22,892 nt of DNA from an uncultured Clostridia bacterium (GTDB lineage Bacteria; Bacillota; Clostridia; Christensenellales; Borkfalkiaceae): contig CANQCA010000009.1 in assembly GCA_947589585.1 (NCBI GenBank), positions 1-22,892 on the forward strand. Reading direction: 5' to 3'. The notes beneath the pieces were generated by a model that had not been told where the DNA came from, made no database searches, and saw nothing but the letters and a program-made list of their open reading frames with translations. This document shows, piece by piece, positions 7,172 through 13,072 of this stretch. The translations under genes were made by a program, and so were the position numbers. Each line of letters starts with the position of its first letter. Position 1 is the first letter of the stretch.

Positions 7172-7188
7172 CTTGCCCCGAAAACGCT

Positions 7189-7194
7189 TATAAT
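7189..7194 (+). promoter_or_regulatory. Candidate -10 element of the spoIIGA-sigE promoter
   Basis: TATAAT at 7189-7194 is a perfect sigma-A -10 hexamer 20 nt before the chosen spoIIGA start, giving a leader of about 13 nt that still holds the GGAG at 7204-7207. No good -35 exists at 17 nt. A poor match (ATGCCT, 7161-7166) sits 22 nt upstream, the unusual spacing of the Spo0A-activated Bacillus spoIIG promoter, so activator dependence is plausible. Confidence 0.4.
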
Positions 7195-7213
7195 GCCCCT
7201 TACGGAGCAAGGG

Positions 7214-8011
7214 ATGACGGTCTATATTGAGTATGCTTTTCTCGAAAACTTCATCCTCGACGGAGCGCTCATCCTGCTTTCCGTCGTCTGTGCAAGGGAG
7301 AAGGTCCGGCCGCTGCGTCTTCTTCTCGCCTCCCTCATCGGGGCGGCGGAGGCGATCGTATTCCCGCTCATCGGACTTCCCGTCTGGGCGCAATATATCC
7401 TGAAACTTTTGGGCGGCCTGCTCCTTCCCGTCGTCGCAGTGCGGGCAAAGACGTTCAAGCCCTATGCGGTCGCGGCCGTCGTATTCTTTCTGCTCACCTT
7501 TGCCCTCGGCGGGCTGCTCACCGCCATCTATTCCTTTTTCTCGGTCTCATACGATGAGGCGGGCGGATATCTTATCGGGCAGGCTCCCGTCGGCCTCGTG
7601 CTCGGCAGTGCCCTCTTCTTTGCGATCGCCGTCGTCTTTTTTGCGAAACATCTCTACCGACGGCGAAAGATCATGCGAAATCTCGTGGATTGCACGCTCA
7701 CGGCGGGAGATCGGGTGGTGCACTGGCGGGGGCTCATCGATAGCGGGAACTGCCTCGAATTCCGCGGCAAGCCCGTCTGCGTCGTCTCCGCGGCGGCGAT
7801 CTTCGCCCTGTTCGGGAAAAACTTAAAGGAATCGGGAAGAATGGTCGTCCGCTCTGTCAACGGAGAGCGCGACCGTCCCGTGTTCTCCTGCGAAAAGATG
7901 CAGCTCGGCCTCGGCCGCAGAGCACGGCTCAAAGAGGACGTATATCTCACCGTCGGACGGGTGGAAGGGGACTATCAGCTCGTCTTAAGTTCAGCGCTTA
8001 TGGAGGCGTAA
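7214..8011 (+). CDS. spoIIGA: Sigma-E processing peptidase SpoIIGA
   Basis: Membrane-embedded aspartic protease that removes the pro-sequence of sigma-E after asymmetric septation, in response to forespore signal SpoIIR. The N-terminal half (to about residue 145) holds five or so hydrophobic segments; the soluble C-terminal half contains the catalytic motif GLIDSGNCL with Asp176, followed by GKPVCVV, as in Bacillus SpoIIGA (Asp183). Length is 265 residues from this start. An ATG 21 bp upstream (7193) is open, but 7214 is preferred: GGAG lies 6 nt upstream and the resulting MTVYIEYAFLENF matches the usual family N-terminus. Only 1 bp separates its stop from sigE, the conserved operon arrangement. 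Confidence 0.93.
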   Translation: MTVYIEYAFLENFILDGALILLSVVCAREKVRPLRLLLASLIGAAEAIVFPLIGLPVWAQYILKLLGGLLLPVVAVRAKTFKPYAVAAVVFFLLTFALGGLLTAIYSFFSVSYDEAGGYLIGQAPVGLVLGSALFFAIAVVFFAKHLYRRRKIMRNLVDCTLTAGDRVVHWRGLIDSGNCLEFRGKPVCVVSAAAIFALFGKNLKESGRMVVRSVNGERDRPVFSCEKMQLGLGRRARLKEDVYLTVGRVEGDYQLVLSSALMEA

Positions 8012-8012
8012 T

Positions 8013-8723
8013 TTGAAGATCTTTTCCAAACTTCTCAGCTATCTTCTCTCACAAAAGGGGAGCGAAAACGTCGTCCACTACCTCTGCGGGAACGAAGCCC
8101 TTCCGCTCCCTCTTTCCCAGGAGGAAGAGGCAGAGATGCTGCAAAAACTCGAGACGGGAGAGGAGCCCGAGAAGGTCAAGGCGAAGCTCATCGAACACAA
8201 CCTGCGCCTCGTCGTCTATATCTCCCGCAAATTCGAAAACACGGGCGTGGACGGGGACGATCTGATCTCCATCGGCACGATCGGCCTCATCAAGGCGATC
8301 GGGTCCTTCCGCTCGGATAAAAATATCAAGCTCGCCACCTATGCTTCCCGCTGCATCGAGAACGAGATTTTGATGTATCTCAGGAGAACGGCGCGGCTCA
8401 AGAGCGAAGTCTCCTTCGATGAGCCCATCAACAGCGATTTCGAAGGGAACGAGCTTCTCCTTTCCGATGTGCTCGGCACGGATAGTGAGACGGTGTACGG
8501 CGGCGTGGAGCAGGGCGTGGAGAAGGAGCTTCTCCGCGACGCCCTCGAAAAGCTGCCCGAGAGGGAGCGCACCATCATGTACATGCGCTTCGGGCTCGGA
8601 GGAAGAGAAGAGATGACGCAAAAGGATGTCGCCGACGCCTTGGGCATCTCGCAAAGCTACATATCCCGCCTCGAAAAGAAGATCATCTCACGGCTCAAAA
8701 AGGAGATCTCCAAACTCGTGTGA
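8013..8723 (+). CDS. sigE: RNA polymerase sporulation sigma factor pro-sigma-E
   Basis: Early mother-cell sigma factor, made as an inactive membrane-associated precursor. The 236-residue protein is strongly similar to Bacillus SigE: NEALPLPLS at the start of the mature region, NLRLVVYISRKFENTG (region 2), ISIGTIGLIKAI, the signature LATYASRCIENEILMYLRR, SEVSFDEPIN, GNELLLSDVLGTD, and the region 4 helix-turn-helix TQKDVADALGISQSYISRLEK. Residues 1 to about 22 form an amphipathic pro-sequence; by alignment with the Bacillus YY cleavage site the cut would fall around His22/Tyr23. TTG start with GGAGG 6 nt upstream inside the end of spoIIGA, so expression is coupled to its own processing protease. 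Confidence 0.96.
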   Translation: MKIFSKLLSYLLSQKGSENVVHYLCGNEALPLPLSQEEEAEMLQKLETGEEPEKVKAKLIEHNLRLVVYISRKFENTGVDGDDLISIGTIGLIKAIGSFRSDKNIKLATYASRCIENEILMYLRRTARLKSEVSFDEPINSDFEGNELLLSDVLGTDSETVYGGVEQGVEKELLRDALEKLPERERTIMYMRFGLGGREEMTQKDVADALGISQSYISRLEKKIISRLKKEISKLV

Positions 8724-8725
8724 GC

Positions 8726-8754
8726 GCATAATATCCCGCAAAATGCAGATACTT
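8726..8754 (+). promoter_or_regulatory. Candidate sigma-F/sigma-G-type promoter of sigG
   Basis: GCATA (8726-8730) fits the forespore sigma -35 consensus (GHATR). After 17 nt comes GATACTT (8748-8754), which differs from CATACTA at its first and last bases. Predicted initiation near 8761 would leave a short leader containing the AGGAGG at 8772-8777. In Bacillus sigG has its own forespore promoter in the same intergenic position. Confidence 0.45.
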
Positions 8755-8782
8755 CCCAAGAAGTCATACATAGGAGGTGATC

Positions 8783-9553
8783 ATGCAGAGCAGGGTAATT
8801 ATTTGCGGGGTGGATACTGCGGGACTTCCCAAACTCACCCAAAAGGAGAACGAGGAGCTCATGAAAAAGCTCAAGGCGGGGGATAAGGCCGCGCGCGAGA
8901 AGTTCATCGTGGGGAATATGCGTCTCGTTCTCTCGCTTGTCAAGAGGTTCTGGGCAAAAAATGTGGGCGCGGACGACGTCTTTCAGGCGGGCTGCGTGGG
9001 GCTCATCAAGGCAATCGAGAACTTCGATCTTTCCTTCAACGTGAAGTTCTCCACCTATGCCGTCCCCATGATCGTGGGGGAGATGAAGCGGTTTCTGCGC
9101 GACGGGAACAGCCTTCGCGTCTCGCGTTCCATCCGTGACACGGCCTACCGCATCCTGAAGGCACGGGAAAAGATCGAGGAGCGCAGCGAAGAGGCCACCA
9201 TCGAGAAGATCGCAAAGGAGCTCGACGTCAAAGAGCGGGAGGTCGTCTATTGCCTCGACGCCATCTCCGACCCTGTCTCCCTGTATGAGCCCGTGTACAA
9301 TAAGTCGGGAGATACCCTGCAGCTCATGGATCAGCTGTGCGACGAGAGCCAGAGCGACGAGATCTGGACGGAACACGTCGCCCTGAGAGAGGCAATCGCT
9401 CGGCTCACGGACCGGGAGCAAAAGATCTTGCGTCTGAGATACTTCGAGGGAAAGACGCAGACGGAGATCTCGGCGGAGGTGGGGATCTCGCAGGCACAGG
9501 TCTCCCGCCTCGAGAAGAATGCGCTCGGCAGCCTGAAGCGCGAAATTTCATAA
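8783..9553 (+). CDS. sigG: RNA polymerase sporulation sigma factor sigma-G
   Basis: Late forespore sigma factor. The 256-residue product follows Bacillus SigG throughout: N-terminal VIICGVDTAGLPKL (the Gin/anti-sigma contact region in Bacillus), GNMRLVLSLVKRF, FQAGCVGLIKAIENFDLS, VKFSTYAVPMIVGEMKRFLRD, RVSRSIRDTAYR, LDAISDPVSLYEPVYN, and region 4 TQTEISAEVGISQAQVSRLEK. The frame also opens at a GTG at 8777, but that codon shares its first base with a perfect AGGAGG (8772-8777); the ATG at 8783, 5 nt downstream of that sequence, is the start. It follows sigE by about 60 bp, with a candidate forespore promoter between them. Confidence 0.96.
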   Translation: MQSRVIICGVDTAGLPKLTQKENEELMKKLKAGDKAAREKFIVGNMRLVLSLVKRFWAKNVGADDVFQAGCVGLIKAIENFDLSFNVKFSTYAVPMIVGEMKRFLRDGNSLRVSRSIRDTAYRILKAREKIEERSEEATIEKIAKELDVKEREVVYCLDAISDPVSLYEPVYNKSGDTLQLMDQLCDESQSDEIWTEHVALREAIARLTDREQKILRLRYFEGKTQTEISAEVGISQAQVSRLEKNALGSLKREIS

Positions 9554-9568
9554 GTTTTGTAAAAATGC

Positions 9569-9597
9569 GAAGATTTTGCGCATGTTCCGCATATCAT
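9569..9597 (+). promoter_or_regulatory. Candidate sigma-E-type promoter of ymxH, placing the start codon near +1
   Basis: GAAGATT (9569-9575) matches the sigma-E -35 consensus KMATATT at 6 of 7 positions. A 14-nt spacer is followed by CATATCAT (9590-9597), 6 of 8 to CATACAMT. The same bases extended by one (CATATCATA) also fit the sigma-K -10 pattern CATAnnnTA, but without an AC at the -35 position. Five nt separate it from the ymxH GTG. The geometry is nearly identical to that upstream of ylbJ. Confidence 0.4.
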
Positions 9598-9602
9598 AGA
9601 AT

Positions 9603-9953
9603 GTGGAAACGAGCTATCTCGAACTGAAAAAGAAGGAGACGGTCAACCTCATCGACGGGAAGCGTCTCGGAAAAATTACCGACATCGTATTCACGTGGCC
9701 CGAGGGAAAGGTGCAGGGCATTGTCGTGCCGGGTGCAAAGGGGTTCCACTTCGGAAGGAGCGATCTTTTCATCGAACTCGGCTGCGTCAAGAAGATCGGC
9801 ATCGACGTCATCTTCGTCGAAGTCCGCTCCGCCCCCAAGCCCGATAAAAAGAGGGGAAGATGGGAGGAAGCCCCACCGCCTCCGCCACCGCAAAAGCCTC
9901 CGCTCTATCCGCCGTCTCCGCACGATCGGCGGGACTACGGAGAGTATGAATAG
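9603..9953 (+). CDS. YlmC/YmxH-family sporulation protein (PRC-barrel)
   Basis: A 116-residue protein whose residues 5-75 match the YlmC/YmxH PRC-barrel family: ELKKKETVNLIDGKRLGKITDI, then GKVQGIVVPG, and IKKIG..VIFVEV-like strands. The molecular role is unknown; the family is restricted to endospore formers and usually lies just after the sigE-sigG block, as here. Residues about 80-116 are a low-complexity proline-rich tail (a PPPPPP run, then PPLYPPSP) ending in acidic and Tyr residues, longer than usual. The start is GTG at 9603; the overlapping ATG at 9601 is in another frame that stops after eight codons. No Shine-Dalgarno is visible, while a sigma-E-like -10 ends 5 nt upstream. Confidence 0.82.
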   Translation: METSYLELKKKETVNLIDGKRLGKITDIVFTWPEGKVQGIVVPGAKGFHFGRSDLFIELGCVKKIGIDVIFVEVRSAPKPDKKRGRWEEAPPPPPPQKPPLYPPSPHDRRDYGEYE

Positions 9954-9956
9954 ACG

Positions 9957-9983
9957 AAAAAAACGGCGAAAATCGCCGTTTTT
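9957..9983. terminator. Bidirectional Rho-independent terminator between ymxH and the dnaD-like gene
   Basis: CGGCGA (9963-9968) pairs with TCGCCG (9972-9977) around AAA. It is flanked by A6 (9957-9962) and T6 (9978-9983), so both strands form a GC stem followed by a U-run. It lies 4 bp after the ymxH stop and about 60 bp after the stop of the convergent dnaD-like gene, and can serve both. Confidence 0.88.
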
Positions 9984-10045
9984 TGATGTTTACAAAGTAC
10001 TATGCGTGACATAATACGCGTTTTTCGACTTCAACACGAATTCTT

Positions 10046-11764
10046 TCAAGATTTTTGATAACAATCGCACGCCCTGCCGTCGGGGAGATATCCCGTATCC
10101 GAACACTTCGTACACACATATTTGGGAACAAAATCCCGCTCGCTCAGATTGAGACGCGTGAGGGCATTGGCGCGCTTCATTTTTGCCTCGCGCATGTGCT
10201 CTTCGAGCAGGGGAAGGTTTTCGGGAGAGAAGATCTCCGCCTTGGCAAGCTCGATCTCCCCGCGCTTTATCTCCGCTTCCGCCGCCCTGTATTCTTCGTC
10301 CTCCGAGGCGATCTTTTGCGCACGTTCGACATGGCGCATGGCCTGCTGTCTCCTTGCGGCATAGAAGCGTTCGCGCTCGCTCCGCTCATCCGCAGCGATC
10401 GCCGCCTCGCTCTTTATGGGGGATGGCGTCCTGGCGGGGACGGAGGCTTCCCGATCGGGGATAGAGGCGGGGTCTGTGATCCTGAGGCGCTTCCACTCCG
10501 AGAGGAGCTTGTTCATATAGGCAAGGGGGGAGCCCGCATTTGCACTGCGCTTTGCGGCCTCTAAGATCATTTCGTCGGAAAGATCCCATCCCCGCCACAC
10601 GGCCACCATATCGAGGGCGGCCTGCGTCTTCTTCACGACGCCGCACACAGACTGGATGGAGCCGATGAGACGGAGCTGGCGGTCGCGTGCAAGACAGTAT
10701 TCCTTTACGCCCGCCTCGTCCACGATGCCGCCCAGATACATCTCCTCGAGCAGGCGGTCCATCTCCGCGAAGCCGTAGGAAAGGCGAAGACACAGCCCCG
10801 CCACAAGGAGAAGGCTCTCCTCTTCGTATCCGCGTTCCAGCCATTTTTCCGCATATTCTTCCACATAGGGGCGGGGGTCCTGTACCTTGACGCCCAATTT
10901 TCTTGCCACCTTGAACACGACGCCCGTGAGCATTTCCCGCCGCTCGAGATATTCCCGGGCATCCGCCTCGGTGAAGACGTCCTTTTCGATGAGCTCGGAT
11001 ATGAGGCGGTCGAGGGTGGCGAGGGAACCTTTTTTGAGCGTTTCCGCCGCGGCGATCACCGTAGCGGGCTCGACGCCCGCCGCATCCCACTTTGCGAGAT
11101 AGTCGTAGTCGCCATCCTGCGGCTTTCTGTATATGCCGAGGAGGGTAAATATGCGGGAGAGCTCTTTCTCGTGCACGTTGAAATCGGCGAGCTCTGCCTC
11201 CACCTGTTCATATGTAAATTTATAGGCGCGGACGAGCTTTTGCGCTTTATTCAGAATGTGCGAGGAAGAGAGCTTCGCCCCGTCCTTTTTGGAGCAGTAT
11301 TCCACGACGAGGAGGAAGGCCTCGGGCTCCATGGGGTTGTTTTCCAAAAATTCGAGGATGCGCTGGTGCTCGTAGGGGCGAAGGTCCTTGCCCGCCTTTT
11401 GCAGGAGCTTGTAGAGCTCCCTGTTGAACTCGAGATACTTCTCCGCACGGATGGGCTTGGGCTTTCCGACGGCCGCCGAAACGGGCAGATATTCGATATA
11501 GAGCGGGTCCCTCGAAAGAACCTGCACAAGGCCGCATTCTTCCCAGAATCCGAAGATGTCCACGAGCTTTTTTACGGGAAGGCGCAGCATTTTGGCGGCG
11601 CTCTCCCCGTCGAATTCTCCCGCACAGCCGCACAGATACAGCCCATAGAGATAGGCGCGGACGGCATCTCCGCTCGCCTCGGGCAGGTATTTTGTGATGA
11701 ACTCGTTCTCGACGCTCGTGAACGACCGTTCGCGGTAGTCCTTGGAGAAGGCGCAAAACGACAT
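10046..11764 (-). CDS. DnaD-domain replication protein with C-terminal helicase-loader (DnaI/DnaC-N type) zinc module
   Basis: A 572-residue protein. Residues 1-90 resemble the DnaD N-terminal winged helix. A degenerate DnaD-like segment surrounds W226 and a clear DnaD/DnaB_2 domain lies at about 355-428 (VAVWRGWDLSDEMILEAA, then YMNKLLSEW at 416-424). A charged linker (about 430-490) leads to a helical stretch and PKYVCTKCSDTGYLPDGR with C551, C554, C566 and C568, matching the N-terminal zinc module of DnaI/DnaC helicase loaders. The AAA+ ATPase that normally follows is absent; the stop comes four residues after the last Cys. DnaD proteins remodel DNA and recruit the helicase in Bacillota. 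The frame is open from 11875, but 11764 is chosen for its GGAGG and because the upstream stretch is promoter DNA. Confidence 0.8.
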   Translation of the reverse strand: MSFCAFSKDYRERSFTSVENEFITKYLPEASGDAVRAYLYGLYLCGCAGEFDGESAAKMLRLPVKKLVDIFGFWEECGLVQVLSRDPLYIEYLPVSAAVGKPKPIRAEKYLEFNRELYKLLQKAGKDLRPYEHQRILEFLENNPMEPEAFLLVVEYCSKKDGAKLSSSHILNKAQKLVRAYKFTYEQVEAELADFNVHEKELSRIFTLLGIYRKPQDGDYDYLAKWDAAGVEPATVIAAAETLKKGSLATLDRLISELIEKDVFTEADAREYLERREMLTGVVFKVARKLGVKVQDPRPYVEEYAEKWLERGYEEESLLLVAGLCLRLSYGFAEMDRLLEEMYLGGIVDEAGVKEYCLARDRQLRLIGSIQSVCGVVKKTQAALDMVAVWRGWDLSDEMILEAAKRSANAGSPLAYMNKLLSEWKRLRITDPASIPDREASVPARTPSPIKSEAAIAADERSERERFYAARRQQAMRHVERAQKIASEDEEYRAAEAEIKRGEIELAKAEIFSPENLPLLEEHMREAKMKRANALTRLNLSERDFVPKYVCTKCSDTGYLPDGRACDCYQKS

Positions 11765-11817
11765 AAAATTCCTCCGAAAAACCTTTGGTTTTTCCTCTTC
11801 CAAATGGATAACAACGC

Positions 11818-11846
11818 TTGCTTTTTGCGTTGCGGCGTTGTATAAT
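11818..11846 (+). promoter_or_regulatory. Sigma-A promoter for sbcDC
   Basis: TTGCTT (11818-11823), a 17-bp spacer, and a perfect TATAAT (11841-11846). Initiation is expected around 11852-11854, giving a leader of about 68 nt to the sbcD start. Its -10 abuts the -10 of the divergent promoter. Confidence 0.75.
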
Positions 11847-11875
11847 AGTATAGCATGGCCCGTGGAAAATTGCAA
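11847..11875 (-). promoter_or_regulatory. Sigma-A promoter for the dnaD-like gene
   Basis: On the minus strand: TTGCAA (11875-11870), a 17-bp spacer ending in TGC (an extended -10), and TATACT (11852-11847). Initiation is expected near 11840, about 75 nt before the ATG at 11764, which carries a GGAGG. Confidence 0.7.
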
Positions 11876-11920
11876 TGCGTTTTCTTCAGGCCGAGAAAAT
11901 TTTTCCCAAGAGCTTGGCGC

Positions 11921-13072
11921 ATGAAGATCTTACATACTTCCGATTGGCATCTCGGAAAACGTCTCATGGAGCGCGAACGCCTGAGCGAACAGGCCGCCGT
12001 CCTCGAAGAGATCGCTCGCATCTGCGATGAGAACGGGGTCGAACTCATCCTGATCGCGGGCGACGTTTTCGATACCTATCTGCCCCCCGCAGAGGCCGAG
12101 GAGCTCTTTTACACCGCCCTTTTGCGCCTCGCGAAGGACCGTGCGGTCGTCGTCATCCCGGGGAACCACGACGACGGCGTCCGTCTTGCCGCCGCCTCCC
12201 GTCTCGCGGGAGAAGAGGGGATCTATATCTTCGGCGGGCACAATGGCGTTCCCTTGGGGGGAGAAAGGCCTGTCCGCGCCGTGGAAGCGGGGGAAAACTA
12301 CATCATCATCGGGAATGCGAAGGGGGAGCGCGTCTATATCAACGCCCTTCCCTATCCCAACGAAGCGCGCCTCAAGGAGCTCAGGACCGAGGAGAGCTAT
12401 GCGGAGAAGGCGAGACGCTGGATCGCCTCGGGGGACGAAAGATACGACGGTTCCATGCCCCATATCCTTCTCACCCATCTCTTCGTCGCAGGTTCCTCGG
12501 TATCCTCGAGCGAGCGCGATATCTCGCTCGGCGGCGCACGCGCCGTCCCCTTGGATGTGCTTCCCGATTTCGGCTACACCGCCCTCGGGCACATCCACAG
12601 GGCGCAGAAGATGGGCGAGAGGGTCCGCTACAGCGGTTCCATCCTGCAATACGCCTTCGACGAAGCCAACACGCAAAAATGCGTCCTTCTTCTCGAGACG
12701 AAGGGGAATGACTTTTTGCCCGCCAAGGAGATCGCGCTCACGGGCGGGAAGCAGCTCATCCGCCTCGAAGCCAACGGCGCGGGGAACGCGGAAGAGCTTC
12801 TCCGCCGCTACGAAAACGTATATATCGAACTTACCCTTCACCTGAAAGCTCCGCTCTCGGCGGCCGAGACCGAGGCAATACGGGGCGCCAACGAGGGGCT
12901 CGTCTCGCTCAGGACAGAAGTTGCGGGTGAGGAGAGCATGCCCGTCGCCTCGCGTGCCGCACTCAGCGCGGAAGAGCTCTTCATACAGTATTATGCGGCG
13001 ATGTACGGCGGCGAACGCCCCGACGATGCGCTCAAAGAGGAATTTCTCCGCCTCTTGGAGGAGGAAGCATGA
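11921..13072 (+). CDS. sbcD: SbcCD nuclease, subunit SbcD (Mre11-like)
   Basis: Metallophosphoesterase nuclease subunit that with SbcC cleaves hairpins and processes double-strand ends. The 383-residue protein shows all phosphoesterase motifs in order: TSDWHLGK, AGDVFDT, IPGNHDD, a LLTHLFVAG strand and GHIHRAQ, followed by the SbcD C-terminal capping domain. The start at 11921 gives the canonical MKILHTSDWHLG. An in-frame ATG at 11855 would add 22 residues of non-family, basic sequence right at the predicted transcription start and is not preferred, although the Shine-Dalgarno at 11921 is weak (AAGAG). The stop overlaps the sbcC start (ATGA), so the subunits are coupled. Confidence 0.95.
   Translation: MKILHTSDWHLGKRLMERERLSEQAAVLEEIARICDENGVELILIAGDVFDTYLPPAEAEELFYTALLRLAKDRAVVVIPGNHDDGVRLAAASRLAGEEGIYIFGGHNGVPLGGERPVRAVEAGENYIIIGNAKGERVYINALPYPNEARLKELRTEESYAEKARRWIASGDERYDGSMPHILLTHLFVAGSSVSSSERDISLGGARAVPLDVLPDFGYTALGHIHRAQKMGERVRYSGSILQYAFDEANTQKCVLLLETKGNDFLPAKEIALTGGKQLIRLEANGAGNAEELLRRYENVYIELTLHLKAPLSAAETEAIRGANEGLVSLRTEVAGEESMPVASRAALSAEELFIQYYAAMYGGERPDDALKEEFLRLLEEEA

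Noticed and set aside
8777..8782. GTG at 8777 as the sigG start
   Set aside because: It overlaps the last base of the AGGAGG ribosome-binding site; the ATG at 8783 has proper spacing and the family N-terminus.
9601..9627. Eight-codon open frame starting at ATG 9601, overlapping the ymxH start
   Set aside because: No ribosome-binding site and no sign of a leader peptide; most likely chance overlap with the GTG at 9603.
10003..10024. Second hairpin (GCGT/ACGC) plus T-run after the main terminator
   Set aside because: Only a 4-bp stem with an 8-nt loop; too weak to call.
9985..10045. Possible remnant of the missing AAA+ part of the helicase loader after the dnaD-like stop
   Set aside because: Only about 60 bp lie before the terminator, with no Walker-like coding in any minus-strand frame. 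A simple frameshift cannot explain the missing domain.
11855..11920. Upstream in-frame ATG extending SbcD by 22 residues, possibly as a leaderless start
   Set aside because: The extension has no family match and its codons differ from the gene; the SbcD N-terminus conventionally begins MKILHTSDWHLG. It remains possible because the Shine-Dalgarno at 11921 is weak.
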